Below are positions 52,473-61,135 of a stretch of DNA of 64,000 bases, piece after piece (position 1 is the stretch's first letter; every line of letters starts with the position of its first letter). The translations under genes were made by a program, and so were the position numbers. Source of the stretch: Actinomycetes bacterium (lineage in GTDB: Bacteria; Actinomycetota; CALGFH01); contig DASYUT010000180.1 of the NCBI GenBank assembly GCA_036000965.1, positions 1 to 64,000 on the forward strand. Reading direction: 5' to 3'. The notes under the pieces are model-generated. The model was not told the origin of the DNA and searched no databases. It saw nothing but the letters and a program-made list of their open reading frames with translations.

Positions 52473-53412
52473 ATGGCGAGCACGGCCTCGATCCGCGTGG
52501 GGACGGCGGGCTGGACCGACCCGACCCATCAAGTCCGGGCGCTTCTACCCGAAGGGGACCTCGAGCGCCGAGGCCCGGCTGCGGTTCTACGCGTCCCAGT
52601 TCCCCCTCGTCGAGGTGGACGCCACCTACTACTACCTGCCCTCGGAGGAGCAGGCTGGCCTGTGGGTGGATCGGACCCCACCCGGCTTCGTCTTCAACGT
52701 CAAGGCGTTCAGCCTGCTCACCGGGCACCCGACCCGGCGCAACGCGCTGCCCGACGACCTCGCCGAGCTGATCGAGCCCGAGCACCGCGCCAAGCAGCGC
52801 CTGTACGCCTCCCACCTACCTGAGGAGGCGGTCGAGGAGGCGTGGCGGCGCTTCCACGCCGCCCTGCTCCCGCTCGACTCAGCCGGCAAGCTCGGCTCGG
52901 TGCTGCTGCAATTCCCGGAGTGGTTCGGACCCCGGCACTCCAGCCGCGAGGAGCTGCGCAAGGTCCGCGACCGCCTGCCCGGCTACCAGGTCTGCGTGGA
53001 GCTGCGCAATCGGACCTGGCTGGCCGACGAGCGGGACCGCGAGCGCACCCTCGGCCTGCTCGCCGAACTGGGCCTGCCGCTGGTCTGCGTGGACATGCCC
53101 CAGGGGTTCCGCTCGTCCATGCCGAGGCTGGCCGAGGCGACCAGCCCCGAGCTTGCAGTGGTCCGCTTCCACGGCCGCGACCCCGAGGCCTGGAAGCACA
53201 AGGGCCCCACGGCCGGCCCCCGCTTCCGCTACCTGTACGACGAGCGGGAGCTGCGCGAATGGGTGCCACGCATCGAGCACCTGGCCGACGAGGCCCGCGA
53301 GGTCCACGTAGTGATGAACAATTGTTATCAGGACTACGCGGTGCAGGGTGCTCGCGCCATTGCATCGCTTCTGAGCAGCGAGAACCCTGAGATGGTGGTC
53401 AAGGCGACTTGA
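52473..53412 (+). pseudogene. DUF72 family protein with one frameshift
   Basis: ATG 52473, after a strong AAAGGAGGC, begins MASTASIRVGTAGWTDPT. The matching continuation (KSGRFYPKGTSSAEARLRFY, ASQFPLVEVDATYYYLPS) is in the next frame, so one extra C in GACCCGACCCATC near 52523-52530 breaks the gene. Beyond it all DUF72 blocks are intact (VFNVKAFSLLTGHPTRR, VLLQFPEWFGPRHSSREEL, YQVCVELRNRTWL, VVRFHGRDPEAWKHKG, VHVVMNNCYQDYAVQGA) to the stop at 53410-53412. Without the indel the protein would be about 312 residues, the normal family length. Its TIM-barrel-like fold is of unknown activity. A sequencing error is a real possibility. Confidence 0.85.
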
Positions 53413-53443
53413 GCGCGGCGCTTAAAGTCGGCATAATCAAGGC

Positions 53444-53758
53444 ATGACCCGCCCTCACCGTGTCCGCCTCGGCGGCAACCTGTTCCACCCGATCGTCCCG
53501 CCGGGTGCGGTTGGCATCACCCGCCAGCTCGGCCCGTGGGGCAACCCGCACCGGGTCGGGAAGCCCTGCCGCGCGTGCCCCGGCGTCACCCACGACCTCG
53601 AGCAGGCGCTCGCCCTGCACCGCCGGGACCTCGACGCCGACCCCGACCAGACGGCCGCCGTGCGCCGGCACCTGGCTGGCCAGAACCTGGCGTGCTGGTG
53701 CCCGGCGGGTGGGCGGTGCCACGGCGACTACCTGCTCAAGGTGGCCAACAAGCCATGA
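53444..53758 (+). CDS. DUF4326 domain protein
   Basis: A 104-residue protein, MTRPHRVRLGGNLFHPIVPP onward. The conserved elements LGPWGNPHRVG and NLACWCPAGGRCHGDYLL (a Cys/His cluster) are those of DUF4326, a family common in phages and mobile DNA and of unknown function. Other Cys residues (PCRACPGV) may add to a metal site. ATG 53444 has a weak AAGGC. Its stop overlaps the integrase start (ATGA), so both are made from one message; that coupling is unusual enough to suggest they work or move together. Confidence 0.85.
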   Translation: MTRPHRVRLGGNLFHPIVPPGAVGITRQLGPWGNPHRVGKPCRACPGVTHDLEQALALHRRDLDADPDQTAAVRRHLAGQNLACWCPAGGRCHGDYLLKVANKP

Positions 53759-54675
53759 CGCACCCCGAGTTCGCGCTCCTCGGCACGAGCTGGGAGCTCG
53801 CCCTGCGCGCCGATGGCTACTCGGACTCGACCGTGCGGTCCTACCGGCAGGCGGTCGCGAGCCTGGCCGCCTGGCTCACTGAGACGGGCCAAGCCGACAT
53901 CGGCCCGGCCGAGCTCACGCGCGACCACATCCGCGACTGGCTCGTCCACCGGCGCGAGACCGCGTCCAGCTCCACCGCCCGCGCCGAGTTCTCGGGCGTC
54001 CGCCACTTCGCGCGCTTCCTCGTCGAGGAGGGCGAGGCGGCCCGGGACGCCACCCAAGGGATCCGCACTCCCGCGGCGGGCGACCCCGAGACCCCGGTCC
54101 TGTCGGTCGAGGACCTCCGCCGCCTGCTCGCCACCTGCGCCGGGCAGGACTTCGTGGCGCGGCGGGACGCCGCGGTGATCCTGCTGTTCGCCGACGGCGG
54201 CCTGCGCCGGAGCGAGCTGGCCGGCCTGCAGGTGGCCGACGTCGACCTCGCCGACCGGATCGTCTGCGTTGCCGGCAAGGGCTCCCGCCGCGCGGTGCCG
54301 CGGCACCGCGCCGTTCCCGTCGGCGTCAAGACCGCCAGGGCGCTCGACAGGTACCTCCGGGAGCGCCGCCGCCACCCCTACGCCGACTCCCCCGCCTTGT
54401 GGCTCGGCGGCCGGGGCCGCCCGCTGCTGAGTGACAGCGGGGTGGAGAAGATGCTCGAACGCCGCGGCGAGCTGGCTGGCCTGACGGGCCTCCACGCGCA
54501 CGTGTTCCGCCACACCTGGGCGAGCCAGTTCCGCTCGGCCGGCGGCAACGAGGGTGACCTCATGGTCCTCGGCGGCTGGCACTCCAGGGCGATGCTGGAC
54601 CGCTACGGCAAGGTGCAGGCGGGCGACCGGGCGGCCGAGGCGGCCCGGCGGCTGTCGCTCGGGGACCGGCTCTAA
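53755..54675 (+). CDS. Tyrosine recombinase (XerC/D-like integrase)
   Basis: A 306-residue recombinase. The N-terminal SAM-like core-binding domain covers residues 10-95 (GYSDSTVRSYRQAVASLAAW), and the catalytic domain covers about 112-300. Catalytic residues are visible: R151 in GGLRRSELAGL, K175 in AGKGSRR, H249 and R252 in HVFRHTWAS, H276 in LGGWHS (usual form LGH) and Y284 in DRYGKV. All six positions are plausible, so it should be active. It resembles phage or integron-type integrases more than chromosomal XerC/D in its context. No tRNA gene, attachment repeat or further mobile gene was found nearby. Confidence 0.9.
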   Translation: MTHPEFALLGTSWELALRADGYSDSTVRSYRQAVASLAAWLTETGQADIGPAELTRDHIRDWLVHRRETASSSTARAEFSGVRHFARFLVEEGEAARDATQGIRTPAAGDPETPVLSVEDLRRLLATCAGQDFVARRDAAVILLFADGGLRRSELAGLQVADVDLADRIVCVAGKGSRRAVPRHRAVPVGVKTARALDRYLRERRRHPYADSPALWLGGRGRPLLSDSGVEKMLERRGELAGLTGLHAHVFRHTWASQFRSAGGNEGDLMVLGGWHSRAMLDRYGKVQAGDRAAEAARRLSLGDRL

Positions 54676-55020
54676 GCACGTCACCAGACGTTCTGCTCGT
54701 AACCGAGGCCAGCGACCAAAGGCCTTCCCATCAAGTTACGGACAGGACTTCTGAGGTGCTGCTTAGGCATAGGCGTCTTGGCGGCCGGCGGCGACCGCCT
54801 GCTCGGCCAGCGCGACTCCCGCAGCCCGGCGGCGAGCAGCAGAAGCGTGCGCGCCTCAGCGGAGTGGTCGCCCTCGACGTGACCGGGTGGTCCAGCCGTC
54901 CGGCACCCCGGACCCAGCGGCCGCCCAGCCTGGCCTGCCCGGGACCTGACCGGCGCGGCCAGGCGCTACCGGGGCGGTCAGGCACCGTCCCGCTCGGCGC
55001 CCGGGACCTGACCGGGGCGG
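54676..55020. other. Non-coding gap downstream of integrase
   Basis: No gene is seen. The first 100 bases are less G+C rich (AAGTTACGG, TGCTTAGGCAT) and could hold an attachment site, but no paired repeat was found. The last 90 bases are repeats shared with the exonuclease 3' end. Confidence 0.5.
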
Positions 55021-55033
55021 TCAGGCACCGCCC
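54938..55033. repeat. Stop-containing duplication, exonuclease 3' end
   Basis: ACCGGGGCGGTCAGGCACCG occurs at 54968-54987 and 55011-55030, period 43. The minus-strand TGA of the exonuclease gene (55021-55023) is inside the second; the same triplet recurs in the first. CCCGGGACCTGACCGG is likewise found near 54938 and 55000. Confidence 0.9.
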
Positions 55034-55932
55034 TGCCCGGCCGTCGGGGCGAGGCCGGCGGTGGCCAGCGCGGCCCTGAGGCGGCGGACCGGGCCTTCGA
55101 GGCCGCGCGCCGCAGCCAGGGCGTCGAGGCGCTCGCGGTCGGGGGGGTGGGACGGGGTGGCGGTCCAGGCGACGTCGGTGGCGACCGGCACGATCCGCCG
55201 CATCGCCGCGAGGTACTCGCCGCTGCCCTCGAGCGCGCTGGCCAGGCGTGGCGCCAGCCGCCCGCGGCCAGCGACCAGCTCGTCCAGGCTGGCGAACTCC
55301 GAGACGAGCCTGGCGGCGGTCTTCTCCCCGACCCCGGCGATCCCGGGCAGGCCGTCGGACGGGTCGCCGCGCAGGATGGCGTAGTCGACGTAGCGGCTGG
55401 GCGGGACGCCGTACCGGGCGGCCACGGTCGCCTCGTCGAAGCGGGTGAGCTGCGAGGTCCCCTTGACCGGGAACAGCACCCAGGCGACCGGGTCGCGCAC
55501 CACCTGGAGCAGGTCCCGGTCGCCGGTGACGACCGCGAGGCGCTCGTCGGGGCCGGCCGCCGCGGCGACTGTGCCGATGACGTCGTCGGCCTCGTACCCC
55601 TGGGCCTCGGCGACCGGCAGCCCGGCCGCCTCGAGCACCGCGCGCAGCACCGGGACCTGGCCGGGCAGCTCCGGTGGGTCGTCGGGGCGGCTGGCCTTGT
55701 AGCCGGGCCAGGCCTCGACCCGCCACTGCGGGCGCCAGTCGGCGTCCAGGACGTGCAGGACGGCGCCCGGGCGGTGGTCGATCAGCAGGCGGGAGAACAT
55801 GTCGAGGTAGCCGCGGACCGCGTTCACGGGCACGCCGTCAGGGTCGGCGATGGACTTGGGCAGGGCGAAGAACGCCCGGTACACGATGCTCGGCGAGTCG
55901 AGCACCAGCAGGGTGGGCCGTGGGCTGTCCAT
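55021..55932 (-). CDS. 5'-3' exonuclease (Pol I N-terminal domain-like)
   Basis: A 303-residue free-standing homologue of the Pol I 5' nuclease. The N-terminal LLVLDSPSIVYRAFFALPK, the helical-arch region, the acidic-metal sites YEADDVIGTVAAAA and AVVTGDRDLLQVV, and the H3TH segment YAILRGDPSDGLPGIAGVGEKTA are all present in order. It removes 5' flaps or RNA primers. ATG 55932 matches the family start (MDSPRPTLLVLD); upstream sequence in the frame looks random. The stop is within a repeat. Confidence 0.9.
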   Translation of the reverse strand: MDSPRPTLLVLDSPSIVYRAFFALPKSIADPDGVPVNAVRGYLDMFSRLLIDHRPGAVLHVLDADWRPQWRVEAWPGYKASRPDDPPELPGQVPVLRAVLEAAGLPVAEAQGYEADDVIGTVAAAAGPDERLAVVTGDRDLLQVVRDPVAWVLFPVKGTSQLTRFDEATVAARYGVPPSRYVDYAILRGDPSDGLPGIAGVGEKTAARLVSEFASLDELVAGRGRLAPRLASALEGSGEYLAAMRRIVPVATDVAWTATPSHPPDRERLDALAAARGLEGPVRRLRAALATAGLAPTAGQGGA

Positions 55933-56151
55933 GCCAGGAGCATGCCACGGACGGCCCGGGCGCGGGGCCGGTCCCGCCGCCGCAACGGCCCGCACGCGGG
56001 GCTGTTCCCGCCGCCGCAGCGGCCCCGCACGGGCCGCCCCGACCGGCCGATTTGCCAAACGGGCAGGTCAGTGAAGTATCGTTCACCCGTCCGTGACCCC
56101 CCGACACGGATCGGATGTTCCCGAACCCCCTTCAGGGAGCGCAGTCGCACA

Positions 56152-57147
56152 ATGGCACCCACCAGACCAGTCCGGGTGCTTCGGTTCGTCGGCGCCATCG
56201 TCGTGGCGTCGATGCTCCTTCCCCAAGCCGGAGCCATCGGCGCGGGACGATCCACGGACGTCCCCACCACGCTCAAGGAGCTGAAGGCCGCCCTTGCCGA
56301 CGCCAACGCCAGTGAGGCGAAGCTCACCAAGGCGGTGGCGCAGGCCAACGCGGCCCTGAACCAGGCCGAGCACGAGCTGAAGGCGGCCGGCGACCAGCGG
56401 CTCGCGGCGCACCTTCGCAGCGTCTACGCGCAGAAGGCGGTGAACAACGCGGCTGGCCGGGTCCAGCGCCTGCAGGCGATCCTGGGCAACCGGGCCAGGG
56501 GCATCTACATCTCGGGCTCCCCGGCCGACATCCGCGCGCTGATCCAGAGCGGCGACCCCGAGGCGCTGCTCGACCAGGTCGCGATCCTCGACCACCTCGC
56601 CCAGGAGGGCAACGACTCCCTGGCCGACCTGCTCGTGGCCCAGCGGGACTTCGCCAAGGCGCGCGTGGCGCTGCTCGAGGCCGAGCAGGACGCGCGGCGG
56701 GCCGAGGCAGCCATCCGGGCCAAGATCAAGCAGGCGATCCAGTTCCGCGACGTGCGCATGCTGGCCCTGAACAAGCTGACCAGCAAGATCACCCTGCTCC
56801 GGGGCCGCGTGGCCGCCTTGCAGTTCAACCAGCGGTTGGGCAACGCGCAGCAGGCCGGGGTGGTGCGGCGGGGCAACACCAGGTGCAACCTGTCGGGCAC
56901 CTCCAACGCCGAGTACAACATCATCATGAAGGAGTCTGGCGGCAACCCCTACGCCGACAACCCCAGCTCCACCGCCTTCGGCCTGGGCCAGCTCCTCTAC
57001 AGCGGCCGGGTCCACTACCTGGGCGTCGCCAACGCGGACACCGTCGACTGCGGCCTGCAGCTCCAGGCGTTCCGCGGCTACGTGCGCGACCGCTACGGCA
57101 CGGCCGAGAACGCCTGGGCGTTCTGGCTGTCCCACCACTGGTACTGA
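56152..57147 (+). CDS. Secreted coiled-coil protein with C-terminal SLT-like transglycosylase domain
   Basis: A 331-residue protein. A signal peptide spans residues 1-32 (RFVGAIVVASMLLPQAGAIG). Residues 40-230 are a long helical coiled coil like CwlO/PcsB-type proteins (LKELKAALADANASEAKLTK, VAILDHLAQEGNDSLADLL). The last 80 residues have AEYNIIMKESGGNPYADNPS, with E261 as the probable catalytic Glu of a lytic transglycosylase, then STAFGLGQLL and YVRDRYGTAENAWAFWLSHHWY. Expected role: cleaving peptidoglycan at the cell surface, with the coiled coil acting as a regulatory arm. ATG 56152 follows TTCAGGGAGCGCAGTCGCACA. It is divergent from the exonuclease gene. Confidence 0.85.
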   Translation: MAPTRPVRVLRFVGAIVVASMLLPQAGAIGAGRSTDVPTTLKELKAALADANASEAKLTKAVAQANAALNQAEHELKAAGDQRLAAHLRSVYAQKAVNNAAGRVQRLQAILGNRARGIYISGSPADIRALIQSGDPEALLDQVAILDHLAQEGNDSLADLLVAQRDFAKARVALLEAEQDARRAEAAIRAKIKQAIQFRDVRMLALNKLTSKITLLRGRVAALQFNQRLGNAQQAGVVRRGNTRCNLSGTSNAEYNIIMKESGGNPYADNPSSTAFGLGQLLYSGRVHYLGVANADTVDCGLQLQAFRGYVRDRYGTAENAWAFWLSHHWY

Positions 57148-57325
57148 GCCGTCCGGCCTGATACCGGCCCGTCCGGTGCTTGGCCGCCCGCTCCGGTGGC
57201 ACGCTTGCGGCGTGGCCGGCCGGGCCAGGCCCGGCCCGGGCCGGCGACGCGACGGCCCCAGGGAGCCGGGGCGGTGCTGGGCAGCCGGGGCAGGTCAGAG
57301 GGCAGCTGGGGCGGTTCTGGCCGGG

Positions 57326-58279
57326 TCAGGCGCTCGGCGCGGCCGGCGGCACGGGCTCGCGCCGCTCGGCCCGCTCGACGTCCGGCTCGATGTAGATGAC
57401 GCGGGCGGACGGGACCTTCCCGCGCACCGCCGCCTCGGCCCGGTCGATCACGTCGGCGACCTCTGGGAACGACAACCCAGGGTCCAGCTCGACCTTGGCC
57501 CCGACCAGCAGCTCGTCGGGACCGAGGTGCATGGTGCGCAGGTGGATGAGCTTGCGGACCCCTGCTGTCGACGCGAGCGCCGCCCGGATCGCGGCCGACT
57601 CGTCCCGGCCGGCCGCCTCGCCGACCAGCAGGCTGCGCATCTCGGTGCCCACCACGACGGCGATGACCCCGAGCAGGACCCCGATTGCCAGGCTCCCGAC
57701 CGCGTCGAACCGGGGTTCGCCGGTGGTCACGGCCAGGGTGACGCCGACGAGGGCGAACATCAGGCCGAGGAGCGCGCCCACGTCCTCGAGCAGCACCACG
57801 GGGATCTCGGGGCTCTTGGCCCGGTGGATGAACTTCCACCACCCCTGCCCGTGACGGATCTTGTTGGCCTCCCTGACCGCCGTGCGCAGCGAGAACGACT
57901 CGAGCACGATCGCGATCCCGAGGACGGCGAACGCCCACACCGGCGACTGCAGCTCGTGCGGGTGGCGGAGCTTGTCGTACCCCTCGTAGAGGGCGAACAG
58001 CGAGCCGACGGTGAACAGCACGACGGCGACGAGGAAGGCCCAGAAGTACCGTTCCCGCCCGTAGCCGAAGGGGTGCTCGGGGGTCGGGTCCTTGCGGCCC
58101 CGCCGGCCGCCGAGGAACAGCAGCGCCTGGTTGCCGGTGTCGGCCACCGAGTGGATCGCCTCGGCCAGCATCGACGACGCGCCCGTGAAGATGAACGCCA
58201 CGAACTTGGCGATCGCGATCCCCAGGTTGGCCAGGAAGGCCGCCATGATCGCGCGGGCACTGCCCTCCCCTTCCTTCAC
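57326..58279 (-). CDS. Cation diffusion facilitator (CDF) transporter
   Basis: A 317-residue transporter. Six helices are visible, with the metal-site motif AEAIHSVADTGNQALLFLG (HxxxD) in helix II and VVLLEDVGALLGLMFALVGV in helix V. The cytoplasmic domain after residue 210 (HLRTMHLGPDELLVGAKVELD) is the ferredoxin-like dimer domain. In this FieF/SLC30A9-like branch, zinc, iron or manganese export is possible; LEDV instead of HxxxD suggests the metal site differs from FieF. GTG 58279 overlaps the upstream gene's stop as GTGA. Confidence 0.9.
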   Translation of the reverse strand: MKEGEGSARAIMAAFLANLGIAIAKFVAFIFTGASSMLAEAIHSVADTGNQALLFLGGRRGRKDPTPEHPFGYGRERYFWAFLVAVVLFTVGSLFALYEGYDKLRHPHELQSPVWAFAVLGIAIVLESFSLRTAVREANKIRHGQGWWKFIHRAKSPEIPVVLLEDVGALLGLMFALVGVTLAVTTGEPRFDAVGSLAIGVLLGVIAVVVGTEMRSLLVGEAAGRDESAAIRAALASTAGVRKLIHLRTMHLGPDELLVGAKVELDPGLSFPEVADVIDRAEAAVRGKVPSARVIYIEPDVERAERREPVPPAAPSA

Positions 58280-58647
58280 TGCGCGTCACCCCCGTCCGTC
58301 GGTCCCGGCTGGCCGGGTGCGCGGAGGGCTCTGCCCACCAGGACGCCGCTCACCACCCCGGGCAGCGACACGAGCCAGGGCCGGAGGGCGAGGGCGACGA
58401 TCAGCGACGCGGCCACGAGCACCACGGCGAAGGCCAGGTCGTTGATCCGCTCCATGACCGTGCGCTCGCGCCTGCCGCCGGGCAGCCGGCCGGCGAGGGC
58501 GAGCCCGACCAGCACCGCGAGGGCGAACACGCCGGTGGCCACTCCCCGCTGCGACGCCGGCTGGATCGCGACGGCGACGCTGCCGACCGTGACCACGAGC
58601 AGCGCGGCCAGGATCGCCCCTGCCGGCCGTACCCCCGCGACGCTCAT
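58276..58647 (-). CDS. Small four-helix membrane protein, function unknown
   Basis: A 123-residue protein with four hydrophobic segments, starting MSVAGVRPAGAILAALLVVT, with a short basic loop (GGRRERTVMERIND) in the middle. No motif was recognised. ATG 58647 follows AGGAGGAGTCACGGCG. Its stop overlaps the CDF transporter start, which implies co-translation and perhaps an accessory role for that transporter. Confidence 0.75.
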   Translation of the reverse strand: MSVAGVRPAGAILAALLVVTVGSVAVAIQPASQRGVATGVFALAVLVGLALAGRLPGGRRERTVMERINDLAFAVVLVAASLIVALALRPWLVSLPGVVSGVLVGRALRAPGQPGPTDGGDAQ

Positions 58648-58961
58648 CGCCGTGACTCCTCCTGTCCGGCTCGCCGCTCGCGCGGCGGGCAGCCGTAGCC
58701 TACCCGCTCGGGGTCCGCCGCTGGGCGCCCATGCCCGGCGGAGGCGTCACCAGCGCGCTACCGAGTTGAGTGGATTCCCGTTGAGATGCTACAAACCGTT
58801 GGCGCCGCCCCAAACGCTCGGCGACAGGGCTCTGACCTCAGGTGCCCGCCCGGGTGGGCGGCGTGCGGCAGGAAGTCCCCCCACCGGTCATGGCGACAAG
58901 CGCACGCCGCAAGCTTGCGGAACCGAGCGTTGGTGGCTCGCTCCCGGGCAGGAAGGGCACC

Positions 58962-60491
58962 ATGAGCATCATCCCCCAGACCATCGCCGACGACCAGCAG
59001 CTCGAGCACTACGGCTACCGTCCGCGGTACCTCCGGACGCTCAGGTCCTTTGAGGCGTTCGCTATCGGCTTCTCGTTCATCTCGATCACGACCGGGGTGT
59101 TCATCGGGTTCGGCTTCGTGCTGAACACCGCCGGCCCAGCCGGCGTCTGGACCTGGCTGATCGCCTTGGTGGGCCAGACGCTCGTCTCGCTGATCTGCGC
59201 CGCCCTGGCCGCCAAGTTCCCCCTGTCCGGGTACCACTACCAGTGGGGCACCCGCTTGGCCAACCCGGTCGTGGGCTGGTGGCTCGGCTGGCTCGGCCTC
59301 ACCTACCTGACCCGTCGTGGTCATCTCGGTCGACTACGCCTTCGCGCAGTCGGCGTTGCAGCCCATGTTCGGCCTCGAGTACACGCCCACCAGCGCGGCG
59401 GTGCTCACCTTCGTCACGGTGGCGGTCCAGGCGGCGGTGATCATCTGGTCGACGCCGATCACCACCAAGATCAACAACGCCGCCGTCGTCTTCGAGGTGG
59501 TCGGCATCGTCGAGCTGTGCATCGTGCTGCTCTCGGCCGCGCTGCTCGCCTCCCGCGGCAACTGGGGCAACCTGCACCTCGACCGGGATCGTGCCCGAGG
59601 AGGGCTGGTTCCGCTGGCTCGGCCCGTTCATGCTGGCCGCGACGCTCGGCGCCTACAACCTGGTCGGTTTCGAGTCGGCTTCGAACTTCTCGGAGGAGAC
59701 CCAGGACCCACGGCGGGCCAACCCCCAAGGCGATGGTCCGCGCCGTGGTGCTGTCCGGGGTGCTCGGCTTCCTCCTCTTGGCCACCCTCGCGGTGGCCGT
59801 GGGCGACGTCAAGGCCACGAGCGAGGACGCCTCCCCGGTCGCCTTCGTCCTTTCCGACGTGCTCGGTCCGAGCATCGAGAAGATCTTCCTCGCGTTCATC
59901 TGCGTCTCGATCTTCTGCTGCGGCATGATCTGCCTGGCCACCGGGTCGCGCCTGTGCTGGGCGATGGCCCGCGACCGGCGCCTGCCCGGACATCAGCTCC
60001 TCTCCCAGGTGCCCCGGATGACCGGCGGCCCGACCTGGGCCACGCTGGCCATGGCGGGCGTCGGCTTGCTGATCCTGTTCATCCTGCGCACCAACACCAC
60101 CGCGCTCATCGACCTGTTCACTGCCTCCACGCTCTCCCCCGCGCTGCTCTACACGGGCACGGTGCTGCTCTACGCCGGGTTCTCCCACCGGGTCACGCCC
60201 GAGCCGGGCTACTTCCACCTCGGCCGCTGGGAGAGACCGGTGCTGACCGGCGCCTTCGTCTGGCTCGCCTACGAGCTGGTCATCCTGTTCGGCCCGGCCC
60301 AGTTCCGCACCGCCCAGACGTACGTGGCCGGGGCGCTCGTGGTTGGCCTGGTCTTCTTCGGGATCATGTGGTCCCTCGAGCCGGCGGCCATGCGCACCTC
60401 GGTTGTTGACGAGCGCCGTGTCGACGTGACCGACCTGCCCCCCGACGACCACGACGCCCGGGAGACCGTCCGCACCAACGCCATGTGGTAG
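58962..60491 (+). pseudogene. APC-superfamily amino acid permease with three frameshifts
   Basis: ATG 58962, after AGGAAGGGCACC, begins a 12-helix amino acid permease (YLRTLRSFEAFAIGFSFISI, PLSGYHYQWGTRLANPVVGW). The matching sequence moves to the next frame three times: near 59311 (TACCTGACCCGTCGTG), near 59583 (CTCGACCGGGATCG) and near 59726 (CCAACCCCCAAGG). In each case one C too many explains it. The middle segments (VISVDYAFAQSALQPMFGLE, TTKINNAAVVFEVVGIVELC, WFRWLGPFMLAATLGAYNLV) and the long C-terminal segment (AMVRAVVLSGVLGFLLLATL) are all typical. Repaired length is about 509 residues, normal for the yeast-type/bacterial UGA4-like permeases. Either a recently decayed gene or C-run sequencing error. 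Confidence 0.85.
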
Positions 60492-60553
60492 CACCTAGGA
60501 GGTGGTAGCACCCAGGAGCAGCAGCACCCCAGGAGCAGCAGCACCCCAGGGGG
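60486..60553. repeat. Four-copy 17-bp repeat starting at a stop codon
   Basis: Units start at 60486, 60503, 60520 and 60537 (TGGTAGCACCTAGGAGG changing to AGCAGCACCCCAGGAGC). The first contains the permease TAG (60489-60491). The array runs right up to the terminator. Confidence 0.93.
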
Positions 60554-60556
60554 CCC

Positions 60557-60925
60557 CTACGGGGCAGCCGCGCAAAGCGCGGCTGCCCCGTTTGTTCTGC
60601 CCGCGCGGCTGTCCCGATCTGGCTCTTGAGGAGCCACCAGCACCGCGCCCGCCGCCGGCACGGCGAAGTGCGCCTCCAGCAGCGCCGGGATGTTGGGGCA
60701 CAGGAACGCCACGCGGTCGCCGGCCTCGACGCCTGCGCCGGCCAGCGCCGACGCCAGCCGGTTCACGCGCTCGTGGAACTTGCGGTAGCTGTAGCGGCGC
60801 TCGCCGTGCACCACCGCGACCTTGTCGGGGTAGACGAACGCGCTGCGCCGCAGGAAGCTCACCGGTGAGAGCTCGGTCCGATAGACCTTCGCAAGCGCCG
60901 GCGGTTCGGGGACGGAAACGGTCAT
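60557..60925 (-). pseudogene. Acyl-CoA synthetase (AMP-binding), N-terminal fragment
   Basis: ATG 60925, six bases after GGAGG, begins a convincing adenylate-forming enzyme: LSPVSFLRRSAFVYPDKVAV, VHGERRYSYRKFHERVNRLA and CPNIPALLEAHFAVPAAGAV. Family members are about 520-550 residues and continue LVAINTRL; here the sequence departs after VLVA into QEPDRDSRAGRTN and stops at the terminator hairpin. The ATP-binding P-loop and all catalytic motifs are missing. It is a 5' remnant left by a deletion whose end lies near 60620. Confidence 0.85.
60559..60595 (+). terminator. Intrinsic terminator, probably bidirectional
   Basis: ACGGGGCAGCCGCGC, loop AAA, and the exact complement form a 15-bp stem (60559-60573 with 60577-60591) followed by TTGTT. 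It ends the permease transcript; on the minus strand it coincides with the broken end of the acyl-CoA synthetase fragment. Confidence 0.85.
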
Positions 60926-61135
60926 GGCGGCCTCCGGTCTGATCGGTGAGTTCGGTGGAGAAAGCCAACCGCCGGCGCGCCGGGCGCGCCAGGCGCAGTG
61001 CCCACGCGTTCGCTACGCAATGCCCACGCAGTCGGCGCAGGCGGGTGTGAGCGGCCGGGTCGTGGCCCGGCTGGGGCCGGGCGGCGGCACGCCGGTCAAC
61101 GGACGGTTGTCGCGACCGGGCGCGCGGTGCGGGCG
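60926..61135. other. Short non-coding gap upstream of acyl-CoA synthetase fragment
   Basis: About 210 bases with no convincing gene. GCCCACGCGTTCGCTACGCA and CAATGCCCACGCAGTCGGCG form a loose direct repeat of TGCCCACGC near 61000-61035. It would hold the promoter of the fragment. Confidence 0.4.

Noticed and set aside
54676-54780. Integrase attachment site or tRNA 3' end next to the recombinase
   Set aside because: No tRNA-like sequence and no matching second copy was found in the window.
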